A stretch of 64,000 nt of DNA from JBCAXA01 sp038534295 (GCA_038534295.1 JBCAXA010000001.1:558001-622000), one strand, 5' to 3'. Shown: positions 34,389 through 43,744, counted from the first letter of the stretch. A program made the numbers and translations. Notes: generated by a model not told the origin, from the sequence alone.

Positions 34389-35334
34389 AGCGGGCATGCT
34401 CCTCGAGGGCCGTAGCCAGCGCCAAATAGTCGGTCGGTGGCGGAACCTCGACCGTTACCTCGTCGCCACTGTCCGGGTGCGCGAGCGTGAGCCGTTCGGC
34501 ATGCAGCGCTTGACGGTTGAAGCGGCGTAGCTGCTCGACCAGGGCCTCATTGGCACCTTTTGGCAGTCGCAGCCGACCGCCGTAGACCGGGTCGCCGAGC
34601 AGCGGATGGCGGATATGCGCCATGTGCACGCGAATCTGATGGGTGCGGCCGGTCTCGAGCCGCACACGAATTTCAGTGTGCGCGGCAAATCGTTGCATTA
34701 CCCGATAATGTGTGCGCGCCTCGCGACCCTCTGGATGTACCGCCATACGGGTGCGCTGCGTGGGATGGCGGCGAATCGGCGCATCGACGAGGCCGCCGCC
34801 GGTCAACACGCCATAGCAAATGGCGCGATACTCGCGACGAATGGTCCGTCGCGCGAGGGCGCGTACCAGAGCGGTTTGCGTCGTCACCTGCCGGGCAATA
34901 ATCAACAGCCCGCTCGTGTCTTTGTCGAGCCGATGCACGATGCCGGCACGCGGTACCGTCGCGAGCTCGGGATACGCATGCAGCAGACCGTTTTGCAGCG
35001 TTGAGTCGCGATTTCCCGCACCGGGGTGGACGACCAGGCCAACGGGCTTGTTGATGACCAGCAGCGCCTCGTCGCTGTAGACGACATCGAGCGCGATCGG
35101 TTGCGGCGCTACCGAGTCGTCAACGGCAATACTGGCCTTCAGCACAAGGCGCTCGCCGCCATCAACGCGGTCCTTGGGTCTTTTGGCCGCGCCGTCGAGC
35201 GTCGCCGAACCGTCCAGAATCCAACCTTTTAGGCGGCTGCGGGAATACTCCGGGAACAGCGTGGCCGCCGCCTGGTCGAATCGCATACCGGCGCAGGACG
35301 GTGGGACGATCGTGTCGCGGTCAACGCGTTCCAT
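34381..35334 (-). CDS. rluD: 23S rRNA pseudouridine synthase RluD
   Basis: A 317-residue enzyme that makes pseudouridines in helix 69 of 23S rRNA. The S4 domain covers about residues 15-70 (MRFDQAAATLFPEYSRSRLKGWI). The catalytic motif HRLDKDTSGLLII contains the active Asp. Later motifs are ETGRTHQIRVHMAHI, HPLLGDPVYGG and QALHAERL. It is divergent from bamD and coupled to pgeF, the standard arrangement. Confidence 0.95.
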   Translation of the reverse strand: MERVDRDTIVPPSCAGMRFDQAAATLFPEYSRSRLKGWILDGSATLDGAAKRPKDRVDGGERLVLKASIAVDDSVAPQPIALDVVYSDEALLVINKPVGLVVHPGAGNRDSTLQNGLLHAYPELATVPRAGIVHRLDKDTSGLLIIARQVTTQTALVRALARRTIRREYRAICYGVLTGGGLVDAPIRRHPTQRTRMAVHPEGREARTHYRVMQRFAAHTEIRVRLETGRTHQIRVHMAHIRHPLLGDPVYGGRLRLPKGANEALVEQLRRFNRQALHAERLTLAHPDSGDEVTVEVPPPTDYLALATALEEHARYV

Positions 35335-35372
35335 GCCCGGATTCTACGATATCGGCGCGAAAGCCAAGCCGT

Positions 35373-35378
35373 TATACT
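35373..35378 (+). promoter_or_regulatory. -10 element of bamD placed almost at the start codon
   Basis: TATACT lies only 6 bp before the bamD ATG at 35385 in a GC-rich region. If used, transcription would start at or next to the ATG, producing a leaderless message. No good -35 is seen, and a start further upstream inside rluD cannot be excluded. Confidence 0.35.
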
Positions 35379-35384
35379 GGTCGG

Positions 35385-36122
35385 ATGCGTGTAATTCCTA
35401 CAATTTTATTGGTCGCACTGCTTGCGGCGTGTTCGGGCCAAGAGCGCGACGACGGTGTCGTACCGGGCTCGGTCGCCGATGTTTATCAGCAGGCCCAGCG
35501 CTCGATGGACAGCGGCAACTTTCCGCGCGCCATTTTCATTCTCGAGCAAATTCAGAACCGCTTCCCGTTCAGCGATCTCGGCAAACAGGCGCAGGTCGAC
35601 CTGATTTACTGCTTTTACAAGTCGGGCCGTGTCGAGGAAGCGATCGACGCAGCCGATCAGTTCATTCGCGAAAACCCGACCAGCCCGCTGCTCGATTACG
35701 CGCTCTACATCAAAGGGCTGACCTACTTCGACGAAGAGCCGGGACGATTCTCGCAGATGTTCGGGGTCGACCGAGCTGCCAGGCCGCCGGCCGAGAACCG
35801 TCAGGCGCTAGCCACTTTTTTGCGGCTGCTCGAGCGCTACCCGAGCTCCGAGTATGCCGACGATGCGCGCCAACGCGTGCTGTTTTTGAAAGAGCGCCTC
35901 GCGCGCTACGAAAACTACGTCGCTGAGTTTTACCTGCGCCGCGGCGCGTATGTCGCCGCCGCCAACCGCGCCAAGCAAGCGCTCGAGCAGTTCGACGGCG
36001 CAGACGCCAACTTGCGTTCGCTCGAGATCATGGCCGAGGCATACGACAACTTGAATCTGCCGGAACTGGCCGCGGATGCCCGCCGGGTGCTGGCCGAGAA
36101 CGAGCGCAGCCGTTCCCTGTAA
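35385..36122 (+). CDS. bamD: Outer membrane assembly lipoprotein BamD
   Basis: A 245-residue lipoprotein of the BAM complex that folds outer-membrane beta-barrels. The signal and lipobox are MRVIPTILLVALLAACSG, with acylation at the Cys. TPR repeats follow through the rest: VADVYQQAQRSMDSGNFPRA, then QVDLIYCFYKSGRVEEAIDA, then LLDYALYIKGLTYFDEEP and YPSSEYADDARQR. The in-frame extension to 35301 is excluded because the lipoprotein signal starts at 35385. Its stop is 15 bp from the convergent nadE stop. Confidence 0.95.
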   Translation: MRVIPTILLVALLAACSGQERDDGVVPGSVADVYQQAQRSMDSGNFPRAIFILEQIQNRFPFSDLGKQAQVDLIYCFYKSGRVEEAIDAADQFIRENPTSPLLDYALYIKGLTYFDEEPGRFSQMFGVDRAARPPAENRQALATFLRLLERYPSSEYADDARQRVLFLKERLARYENYVAEFYLRRGAYVAAANRAKQALEQFDGADANLRSLEIMAEAYDNLNLPELAADARRVLAENERSRSL

Positions 36123-36137
36123 CGCGATCCGGATTTA

Positions 36138-37769
36138 CTAACCAGGCGGAAAGCGATAGCCGGACGTAATCGGGTAGCGCCAGTCGCGGCCAAAAGCGCG
36201 TTCGGAAATACGTATTCCTGGCGGCGCCTGACGACGCTTGTATTCGTTGCGCCGGACCATGGTCAGTATGCGGACGACGGTTTCGAACTCGTAGCCACGG
36301 TCAACGATCTGCTGTACCGATAAGTCCTCTTCGATAAACGCACCGAGAATCGGATCGAGGATCTCGTACGGCGGCAGCGAGTCGGTGTCTTTTTGGTCTG
36401 GGCGCAGCTCCGCCGACGGTGGCCGCGTGATGACACGCTCAGGGATGGCCGGCGAGCGCGTGTTGCGGTAGCGGGCCAGATCGTAGACCAGCGATTTCGA
36501 GCAGTCTTTCAGCGGCGCAAATCCACCGGCCATATCGCCGTAGAGCGTCGCATAGCCCACCGCCATTTCGCTTTTGTTGCCGGTAGTCAACAGCATATCG
36601 CCGGTCTTGTTCGAGATCGCCATCAGCACCATGCAGCGCGCGCGGCTCTGCAGGTTTTCCTCGGTCGTGTCCTCGCCGTAACCGTCGAAAACGGGCGCAA
36701 GCTGATCGATGGCCGCTGTCACGATAGGCTCGATCGAGATGATGTCATAGCGTACGCCGAGCATTTCCGCTTGCGCCGCGGCATCGATTTTCGAGATATC
36801 CGACGTGTAGGTGTACGGCATCATGACGGCGCGGACACGGTTGGCACCTAAGGCATCGACCGCGACAGCCAAGGTCAGGCCCGAATCGACGCCGCCGGAC
36901 AAACCGATGATGACGCCGCCAAAACCATGCTTGTTGACGTAGTCGCGTGTGCCCATCACCAGCGTGCCGTAAACGCTCGGCACGGTCTCCGGCAGCGGCT
37001 CTGCCTCGCGTTCGGCGATAACGGGCGAACCGGCCGCAGTGTCGACATGAATGGCGTCGAGCCGTGTCTCGTTGGCGGGCGCTCGATAGGCGATATCGCC
37101 GTTGGCGTGCATGGCGAACGAACCGCCGTCAAAAACGAGTTCGTCTTGGCCACCGACCATGTTGACGTACACGAGCGGCAGATGGGTTTCTTGCACGCGA
37201 TCGCGTGCGACGCTTTCGCGGCGCGCCTGGGCGCCGATCTGATACGGCGAACCATTGATCGATAGCAGCACGTCGGCACCGGCCGCTTTCGCAGCCGCAG
37301 CGGGTGGTGGCTGCCAAATGTCTTCGCAAATAGTCAGGCCGACGCGAACGCCGCCAATCTCGACGACCGCCGCCGAATTGCCCTTGGCGAAATAGCGTTT
37401 CTCATCGAACACGCGGTAATTCGGCAGCAGCCACTTGCGATAGCTCGCCAGCGTCTCGCCGTCGCGAAACAGCACACATGCGTTATAGATCGATTCGCCG
37501 TCATACTCGGGCACGCCGAGCAGCACGCTGATCCCGCGGATCGATGCCTTCAGCTCCGCCAGCGTCGCCTCGATGCGGGTCCGAAAACCGCCGTGGAACA
37601 ACAGATCCTCGGGCGGGTAGCCGCACAGGAACAGCTCCGGAAAAACAATGAGATCGGCGCCGAGGCGCTGCTGAGCGTCGCGACTCGCGTCAATAATCTG
37701 CCGCGCGTTCGCCGGGATATCGCCGACAAGCGGATTCAGCTGGGCTACGGCGATCGTGAGCGCGGCCAT
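36138..37769 (-). CDS. nadE: Glutamine-dependent NAD+ synthetase
   Basis: A 543-residue two-domain enzyme making NAD from deamido-NAD. The N-terminal nitrilase-type glutaminase covers about residues 1-250 with the Glu-Lys-Cys triad in FPELFLCGYPPED, RKWLLPNYRVFDEKRYF and LTICEDIWQP. The C-terminal synthetase has the P-loop-like GLSGGVDSGLTLAVAVDAL and the later TGNKSEMAVGYATLYGDMAG. It supplies its own ammonia from glutamine. It is downstream of sucD in the same direction, 15 bp away, and may be cotranscribed. Confidence 0.96.
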   Translation of the reverse strand: MAALTIAVAQLNPLVGDIPANARQIIDASRDAQQRLGADLIVFPELFLCGYPPEDLLFHGGFRTRIEATLAELKASIRGISVLLGVPEYDGESIYNACVLFRDGETLASYRKWLLPNYRVFDEKRYFAKGNSAAVVEIGGVRVGLTICEDIWQPPPAAAAKAAGADVLLSINGSPYQIGAQARRESVARDRVQETHLPLVYVNMVGGQDELVFDGGSFAMHANGDIAYRAPANETRLDAIHVDTAAGSPVIAEREAEPLPETVPSVYGTLVMGTRDYVNKHGFGGVIIGLSGGVDSGLTLAVAVDALGANRVRAVMMPYTYTSDISKIDAAAQAEMLGVRYDIISIEPIVTAAIDQLAPVFDGYGEDTTEENLQSRARCMVLMAISNKTGDMLLTTGNKSEMAVGYATLYGDMAGGFAPLKDCSKSLVYDLARYRNTRSPAIPERVITRPPSAELRPDQKDTDSLPPYEILDPILGAFIEEDLSVQQIVDRGYEFETVVRILTMVRRNEYKRRQAPPGIRISERAFGRDWRYPITSGYRFPPG

Positions 37770-37784
37770 GTCGCGCCTTGCTGG

Positions 37785-38657
37785 TTAGGCTTTTAGCGCG
37801 TCGGCAAGCGCGCTGCCGAGCTCGGCCGGCGAGCGTACGGTCGCCACGCCCGCCTCGCCGAGTGCGGCGAATTTGGCTTCGGCCGTACCTTTGCCGCCAG
37901 CGACGATCGCACCGGCATGGCCCATGCGTTTGCCCGGCGGCGCCGTGACACCGGCGATGTACGCGACCACCGGCTTGGTCACTTTGTCGGCGATGAACTC
38001 AGCCGCAGCCTCTTCGTCGGTACCGCCGATCTCGCCAACCATGATGATGCCGTCGGTGGCCGGATCGTCCTGAAAGAGCTCGAGACAATCGATGAAATTG
38101 AGACCACGAATTGGATCGCCGCCAATGCCGATGCAGGTGGTCTGACCGAGGTCGTTCAAGGTGGTCTGATACACCGCCTCGTAGGTCAGCGTGCCGGAGC
38201 GCGACACGATGCCGACCCGACCAGGCTGATGGATGAAGCCGGGCATGATGCCGATTTTCGCCTCGCCCGGCGTGATGATGCCCGGACAGTTCGGGCCAAT
38301 CAGCCGAGTTGGGTAGTCACGCAGCGCATCCTTGACCTTCAGCATGTCGAGCACTGGGATCCCTTCCGTGATGCAAACGATCAAGGCAACGCCAGCATCG
38401 GCGGCCTCGAGAATCGCATCGGCGGCAAACGGCGCCGGCACGTAGATCATGCTGACATCGGCGCCGGTTTCGGCCACCGCGTCATTCATCGTGTCGAACA
38501 CTGGCACATCGAGGTGACGTTCGCCGCCGCGGCCCGGCGTGACGCCGGCGACGATCTGCGTGCCGTACTCGATGCACTGCTCAGCGTGGAACGAGCCCTG
38601 GCGACCGGTCAAGCCCTGGACGACGACTCTGGAGTCTTTTCCGACAAGTACGCTCAT
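37785..38657 (-). CDS. sucD: Succinate-CoA ligase alpha subunit
   Basis: A 290-residue CoA-binding subunit of the TCA-cycle enzyme. The CoA Rossmann part covers VVVQGLTGRQGSFHAEQCIEYG and GVTPGRGGERHLDVPVFDT. The phosphohistidine loop is in GHAGAIVAGGKGTA, near residue 245. It follows sucC after 5 bp on the same strand, forming the usual heterodimer operon. Confidence 0.97.
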   Translation of the reverse strand: MSVLVGKDSRVVVQGLTGRQGSFHAEQCIEYGTQIVAGVTPGRGGERHLDVPVFDTMNDAVAETGADVSMIYVPAPFAADAILEAADAGVALIVCITEGIPVLDMLKVKDALRDYPTRLIGPNCPGIITPGEAKIGIMPGFIHQPGRVGIVSRSGTLTYEAVYQTTLNDLGQTTCIGIGGDPIRGLNFIDCLELFQDDPATDGIIMVGEIGGTDEEAAAEFIADKVTKPVVAYIAGVTAPPGKRMGHAGAIVAGGKGTAEAKFAALGEAGVATVRSPAELGSALADALKA

Positions 38658-38662
38658 TATTA

Positions 38663-39823
38663 TTACCGTGCCGCGTTGACGGCTTTTTGGGCGGCATCGG
38701 TCAGATCGTTGGCCGCGATGATATCGAGACCGGACTCGGCAAGTTTCTGCCGGCCCGCTTCTACGTTAGTGCCTTCCAGTCGAACAACGACCGGCACGCT
38801 AACCCCGACGTCGCGCACTGCTGCGATGATGCCCTCGGCGATCAGGTCGCAGCGCACGATGCCGCCGAAAATGTTGACGAGAATCGTGGTCACTTTTTCG
38901 TTGGACAAAATGAGCTTGAATGCCTCGGTCACGCGTTCTTTGGTCGCGCCGCCGCCGACGTCGAGGAAGTTGGCAGGCTCGCCGCCGTACAGCTTGATGA
39001 CGTCCATCGTCGCCATCGCGAGACCGGCACCGTTCACCATGCAGGCAATATCGCCGTCCAACGAGACATAGCTGAGATCGTGCTCGGCGGCTTCGCGCTC
39101 GCGCTCGTCTTCTTGGCTCTCATCGCGCAGCGCTTCGATGTCGGCCTGCCGAAACAGCGCGTTGTCTTCGATGTTTATTTTCGCGTCGAGCGCGATGACG
39201 TCGCCGCCTTTCGTGACGATTAACGGGTTGACTTCAATAAGGCTGGCATCGACGTCGACAAACAGTCGGTACATCGCGTCGAGAATTTTGGCGAACTGGC
39301 TGACCTGGCGTTTATCGAGGCCGAGCCCAAAGCCGAGCTCGCGGGCCTGGTAAGGCGACAGACCGACCGACGGCGATATCACCGACGTCAATATTTTCTC
39401 TGGCGTTTCCTCCGCGACGGCCTCGATGTCCATGCCGCCGGCCGCCGAAGCGATCAGCGAAATACGGCGGGCCTCGCGATTGACCAGCATGCTGAGATAC
39501 AGCTCGCGAGCAATGTCCGAACCCGCCTCAACGTATACCGTATTGACCGGCATCCCGTCCGGCCCCGACTGGTGCGTGACCAGCCGCGTGCCCAGCATGC
39601 CGTCGGCGGCGCTGCGAACCTCGTCGACCGACCGGCACAGCTTGACGCCGCCGGCTTTGCCGCGCCCGCCGGCGTGCACCTGCGCTTTGACGACCCACAG
39701 CTCGCCCGCCAATTTTTCGGCGGCAGCCGTGGCCTCATCGGCGCTGGTTGCAGGGATACCTTGCGGTACTGGAATTCGGTAATCGGCGAACAGTCGCTTC
39801 GACTGATATTCGTGGAGATTCAT
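38663..39823 (-). CDS. sucC: Succinate-CoA ligase beta subunit
   Basis: A 386-residue ATP-grasp subunit. The start is the ATG at 39823 (MNLHEYQSKRLFADYRIPVP), the family's normal beginning; the open frame upstream to 39898 is not homologous. Nucleotide and metal motifs include VVKAQVHAGGRGKAGGVKL, EVNPLIV and NGAGLAMATMDVI. The C-terminal region VTTILVNIFGGIVRCDLIAEG forms the interface with SucD. It is divergent from pilS with almost no space between the starts as read. Confidence 0.97.
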   Translation of the reverse strand: MNLHEYQSKRLFADYRIPVPQGIPATSADEATAAAEKLAGELWVVKAQVHAGGRGKAGGVKLCRSVDEVRSAADGMLGTRLVTHQSGPDGMPVNTVYVEAGSDIARELYLSMLVNREARRISLIASAAGGMDIEAVAEETPEKILTSVISPSVGLSPYQARELGFGLGLDKRQVSQFAKILDAMYRLFVDVDASLIEVNPLIVTKGGDVIALDAKINIEDNALFRQADIEALRDESQEDEREREAAEHDLSYVSLDGDIACMVNGAGLAMATMDVIKLYGGEPANFLDVGGGATKERVTEAFKLILSNEKVTTILVNIFGGIVRCDLIAEGIIAAVRDVGVSVPVVVRLEGTNVEAGRQKLAESGLDIIAANDLTDAAQKAVNAAR

Positions 39824-39827
39824 TACG

Positions 39828-41630
39828 GTGTCGTCGTCGGTGAGCTGGCGGGATGCCGTGCGCCAGGCTGTCGCGACGGCGGGCGTATTGTGGAACAATC
39901 GTCAGGGTTTCGCAAAAGCCACGGGGCCAAGGGCCATCGCCCAACCGAACGACTCCAGTCTGACTGCAACCGCGATTCTGCGCGCCGAATTGCGCCAGTC
40001 CGACAGCTCGGAAACCCGCGACCGCGATCTGGCCTGGCGGGTCATCCGCTCGACCAGCGTCATCCGAATTCTCGTCAGCGCCCTGCTGTTCGGATTTTTC
40101 GTCGCCTTCGACGATCCGAAGATCGTGGGTGACGAGCTGCCGCGGCTCTATTCCATCGTTGCAGCGCTGTACTTCTTGTTCAGTCTTGGCACGGCGTTGA
40201 TCGCCTTGCGCGAATTACTGCCGCTGAAGTTGACCAGCATCGTCGCGATTGCAGTCGACATCGTCGCTATCGTCCTGCTGATGCACGCGAGCGGCGGCAT
40301 TGCGAGCGGCATCGGAGGATTGCTGGTTGTGTTCGTCGCGGCCAGCCTGATCGCCGATCGCGGCGCCACGCCCTACTTCGTGCCGGCGGTTGCGACCATT
40401 GCGCTGCTGATCGAGCAAGGCATCTCGCAGCTCGCCGGCCAGTCCGCGCCGTCCCAGTACACGGCGACCGGCATTCTCGGCGCGATACTGTTCGCGATTC
40501 CGCTGCTCACGGCGCCACTCGCCAAACGGTTGCTGGATTCTGAAGCGCTGCTGCGCCAGCGCGGCGTCGATCTCGCCAACATGGCACGGCTCAACCAATA
40601 CGTCGTCCAGCACCTGCGCGAGAGCATCGTCGCGCTGGACTCGGACGACACGATTCGGCTGCTCAACCCATCCGCCGCCGAGCTGCTCGGTGCACCGACC
40701 AACGCAACCGGGATGGCGCTGGCCGACGTCGCGCCGGAACTCGCGCGCCGCGTGGAGATCTGGCGGGAGGGCACCAACACGCAGCAACCGGCACAGCTTT
40801 CGATGACCGGTGCAGACGGCAGCTCGTTAATCGAAATCAATATTGCGCCGTTTGCGCGCCACAACGACGGACCGTCACCGATCCTTCTGTTCATGGAGGA
40901 CACCAGTGTGCTGGCTGAGCGGGTTCAACAGTCGAAGCTAGCGTCGCTCGGCAGACTCTCGGCAAGCATCGCCCACGAGATCCGCAATCCGATCGGTGCG
41001 ATGAGCCACGCCGGGCAACTGCTCGCCGAAGTCGATCAAACCGACGACACCCAACAAAGGCTCACCGATATCATCTGTTCGAACGCCGCACGCGTGAGCG
41101 AAATCGTCGACAACGTGCTGCAGCTATCGCGGCGAGACACGGGGCAACGTGAGAAAGTCCGACTGCTCCCATGGCTCGCGCAATTCGCCGACGAATTCGT
41201 TCAGACAGTGGGCTTGAACGAAGGCGAGATTCGTCTCAGCAGCCGTGCGGTGGACCTCCACGTGCTCGTCGATCCGAGTCATTTGCGACAGGTGTTGTGG
41301 AATCTTTGCGACAACGCCGTTAAGTATGCGAGTGACAGCGGTGGCATTTTGGTGGAGCTAACGCCAGGCCGGGTCGAATCGACCGGCCGGCCGTATCTCG
41401 ACATCGCTGACCATGGCAAAGGTATTGACCCAGCGTTGATCGATCATATTTTCGAACCTTTCTTTACTGCGCGTCAGGGTGGCACTGGCCTTGGGCTTTA
41501 TATCGCGCGCGAGCTGTGTGAACTGAACGGCGCGGCGCTGTCATACCGCCCCGGCGCTCATCGCGGCAGCGTGTTTCGCATCGTGTTCGCCGATCCGGCG
41601 CGCTGGCGCCAGCAGGGGCCAGATTTATGA
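39828..41630 (+). CDS. pilS: Sensor histidine kinase PilS
   Basis: A kinase of up to 600 residues that controls type IV pilin transcription with PilR. Six TM helices lie at about residues 75-230. A PAS-like region follows at about 270-365 (ESIVALDSDDTIRLLNPSAAELLGA). The H-box is SIAHEIRNPIGAMSHAG. The ATP-binding N, G1 and G2 boxes are LWNLCDNAVKYA, DIADHGKGIDP and GGTGLGLYIARELCE. The start is uncertain: the GTG at 39828 leaves only 4 bp to the sucC start. A downstream start such as the GTG at 39858 or TTG at 39888 is plausible, because the first 50 residues are not conserved kinase sequence. Confidence 0.93.
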   Translation: MSSSVSWRDAVRQAVATAGVLWNNRQGFAKATGPRAIAQPNDSSLTATAILRAELRQSDSSETRDRDLAWRVIRSTSVIRILVSALLFGFFVAFDDPKIVGDELPRLYSIVAALYFLFSLGTALIALRELLPLKLTSIVAIAVDIVAIVLLMHASGGIASGIGGLLVVFVAASLIADRGATPYFVPAVATIALLIEQGISQLAGQSAPSQYTATGILGAILFAIPLLTAPLAKRLLDSEALLRQRGVDLANMARLNQYVVQHLRESIVALDSDDTIRLLNPSAAELLGAPTNATGMALADVAPELARRVEIWREGTNTQQPAQLSMTGADGSSLIEINIAPFARHNDGPSPILLFMEDTSVLAERVQQSKLASLGRLSASIAHEIRNPIGAMSHAGQLLAEVDQTDDTQQRLTDIICSNAARVSEIVDNVLQLSRRDTGQREKVRLLPWLAQFADEFVQTVGLNEGEIRLSSRAVDLHVLVDPSHLRQVLWNLCDNAVKYASDSGGILVELTPGRVESTGRPYLDIADHGKGIDPALIDHIFEPFFTARQGGTGLGLYIARELCELNGAALSYRPGAHRGSVFRIVFADPARWRQQGPDL

Positions 41631-42955
41631 GCAGCGTGGCATTGGTCGTCGATGACGAACCGGACATTTGTGAACTGCTCAGCATGACCTTGAATGCGAT
41701 GGGTATCGCGACGGTGACCGCCAGTAACGTGGCCGAGGCGCGCGCCGCGTTGAGCGACAAGCCGTTCGACGTCTGCCTGACCGACATGCGTATGCCCGAC
41801 GGCGATGGGCTGGAATTGCTCGAGTGGATCCGCCTGCACAAGCCGGACCTGCCGGTCGCGATGATCACGGCGCACGGCAGCGTCGAGACCGCCGTGCAGG
41901 CATTGAAGCTCGGCGCGTTCGATTTCATCACCAAACCGGTCGACGTCACCAACCTAAGACAGATCATCGGATCGGCATTGAAGCTCGCGAGTGCCGACGA
42001 GACCGGCCGTTTTGCACGAGATCGGCTGGTCGGTACCTCACCGCCGATGCTGGAAGTGCGCGAGGTCATCCAGCGGGTCGCCCGCAGTCAGGCGCCGGTG
42101 CACATCTGCGGTGAGTCGGGCACCGGCAAAGAGCTCGTCGCGCGCATGATCCATGAATCGGGTCCGCGCGCCGACCAGCCGTTCGTCCCTGTCAACTGCG
42201 GTGCGATTCCCAGCGAGTTGATGGAGTCCGAGCTGTTCGGCCACAAAAAGGGCAGCTTTACTGGCGCCGTAGCCGACAAAATCGGTCTGATTGCGTCAGC
42301 GGACGGCGGCACGTTGTTTCTCGATGAAATTGCCGACCTGCCGCTAGCGATGCAGGTCAAACTGCTGCGTGTGATTCAAGAGAAGACCTTGCGTCCAGTC
42401 GGCTCAGAAAAAGAACGCTCGGTCGACGTCCGCATCCTGAGCGCAACGCATCAGAGCCTCGCCGACCGGGTAAAGGAAAACTCGTTCCGCGAAGACCTCT
42501 ACTATCGCATCAACGTCATCGAGGTCACGGTACCGGCTCTGCGCGATCGCGGCCGTGACGTGCTCGAGTTGGCAGAGCTGTTTCTGAAACGCTTGTCGCG
42601 CCGCCAGGGCGGCGGCCGAACGTACCGTCTGACGGCAGACGCAGAAACGGCACTGCTCGACTATTCGTTCCCGGGCAACGTGCGCGAACTCGAGAACATT
42701 CTCGAGCGGGCAGTCACGCTGTCGCCGAACGAAACCATCGACGGCGGCGATCTGAACCTCAAAAGCGCTGATGCAGCAACCGCTGACCCAAGTGCGAGCG
42801 GCGAGCTCAATCATCAGCTGCAAGACGTTGAACGGCAGGCGATCATCGATGCGCTGGAGCAGACCCGCTACAACAAAACCCAAGCCGCAAAACTCTTGGG
42901 TCTGTCGTTTCGCCAGCTTCGCTATCGGATCAAAAAGCTCGGCATCGACGGCTGA
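41627..42955 (+). CDS. pilR: Sigma-54-dependent response regulator PilR
   Basis: A 442-residue activator. The receiver domain covers about residues 1-115 with the acidic pair in VVDDEPDICELL and the phospho-acceptor in CLTDMRMPDGDG. The AAA+ domain covers about 135-365 with Walker A GESGTGKELVARMIH, the sigma-54 contact loop GSFTGA (usually GAFTGA) and GGTLFLDEIADLP. The Fis-type HTH is at the C-terminus (NKTQAAKLLGLSFRQLRYRIKKLGI). It overlaps pilS by 4 bp and lies directly upstream of the sigma-54 promoter of pilA. Confidence 0.96.
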   Translation: MSSVALVVDDEPDICELLSMTLNAMGIATVTASNVAEARAALSDKPFDVCLTDMRMPDGDGLELLEWIRLHKPDLPVAMITAHGSVETAVQALKLGAFDFITKPVDVTNLRQIIGSALKLASADETGRFARDRLVGTSPPMLEVREVIQRVARSQAPVHICGESGTGKELVARMIHESGPRADQPFVPVNCGAIPSELMESELFGHKKGSFTGAVADKIGLIASADGGTLFLDEIADLPLAMQVKLLRVIQEKTLRPVGSEKERSVDVRILSATHQSLADRVKENSFREDLYYRINVIEVTVPALRDRGRDVLELAELFLKRLSRRQGGGRTYRLTADAETALLDYSFPGNVRELENILERAVTLSPNETIDGGDLNLKSADAATADPSASGELNHQLQDVERQAIIDALEQTRYNKTQAAKLLGLSFRQLRYRIKKLGIDG

Positions 42956-42975
42956 CGCGGCCGGGCGACACAGAC

Positions 42976-43008
42976 GTCACAATGTGACAACTTTTGTCAC
43001 ATTGTGAC
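42976..43008. promoter_or_regulatory. 33-bp perfect inverted repeat upstream of pilA, probable PilR enhancer site
   Basis: The arms 42976-42990 (GTCACAATGTGACAA) and 42994-43008 are exact complements around CTT, and each arm is itself nearly palindromic (GTCACAATGTGAC). Repeated TGTCA/TGACA words recall the TGTC-containing sites of PilR. The centre lies about 130 bp before the -12 element, a normal distance for a sigma-54 activator. As RNA it could also fold at the pilR 3' end, but it lacks a T-run. Confidence 0.65.
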
Positions 43009-43108
43009 AGCCCTGGTCCATGCTGACGCCGTTGCCAAACGCTTGCACACCGCCGTGAACCCGGCATAAACCTCGAAAAGTCAGCAAGTTATGATTTTTG
43101 CGAAAATC

Positions 43109-43124
43109 TGGCACGAGCCTTGCT
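43109..43124 (+). promoter_or_regulatory. Sigma-54 promoter of the major pilin
   Basis: TGGCACGAGCCTTGCT matches the -24/-12 consensus TGGCAC-N5-TTGCT exactly. Transcription would start near 43135, about 64 bp before pilA. PilR, encoded just upstream, is the expected activator. Confidence 0.92.
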
Positions 43125-43198
43125 TCTGGCTTGAAAGCGGCGGATGCGCCGCCGAATAGAGCCTGATTAAAGCTTATCCTTACCAGGAGTTTTCACTG

Positions 43199-43711
43199 AT
43201 GAAGAAAGTTCAGCAGGGTTTTACCCTCATCGAACTGATGATCGTTGTCGCGATCATCGGTATTCTCGCCGCGATCGCTATCCCGGCTTACCAGGACTAC
43301 ACGATCCGTTCGCAGGTTTCGGAAGGCATGAGCCTCGCCGCTGCTGCTAAGTCGGCTGTTGCCGAGTCGTTCCTGAACGACGGCGCTCCGCCGGCCGACC
43401 GCACGGCTGCTGGCATGACGCCGGTTGCTACCGATACGTCGGGCAAGTACGTTGTCAGCGTTGGTGTCAACAACGGCACGATCACGATCACGTATGGCAA
43501 CGAAGCCAACAACCAGATCACGATTGCTGGTCAGAACACGCTGACGCTGACTCCGTACGAGTCGGTTGACCTGTCGGTCGTATGGCGCTGCGGTAACGCT
43601 CTGGCGCCGGCCGGTACGAACCCGATGGGTACCGCCGGTGGTGGTGCTGTTGCAGCGTATGTTGCACCGACGGTTCAGAACCAGTACCTGCCGTCTGCTT
43701 GCCGTCCGTAA
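43199..43711 (+). CDS. pilA: Type IV pilin PilA, first copy (probable major pilin)
   Basis: A 170-residue prepilin. The leader MKKVQQG is cleaved before Phe by PilD, and the N-methylated helix is FTLIELMIVVAIIGILAAIA with Glu5. The soluble head ends with the disulfide loop between WRCGN and PSACRP. AGGAG lies 10 nt before the ATG. Codon use is strikingly biased to GCT, GGT and GTT compared with the C/G-ending codons of the neighbours, as expected for a very highly expressed gene. It has its own sigma-54 promoter and a strong terminator, so it can be made in large excess. Confidence 0.96.
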   Translation: MKKVQQGFTLIELMIVVAIIGILAAIAIPAYQDYTIRSQVSEGMSLAAAAKSAVAESFLNDGAPPADRTAAGMTPVATDTSGKYVVSVGVNNGTITITYGNEANNQITIAGQNTLTLTPYESVDLSVVWRCGNALAPAGTNPMGTAGGGAVAAYVAPTVQNQYLPSACRP

Positions 43712-43744
43712 GATCGGTCCGCGAGTATAAGCAAGTCCCAAGGA

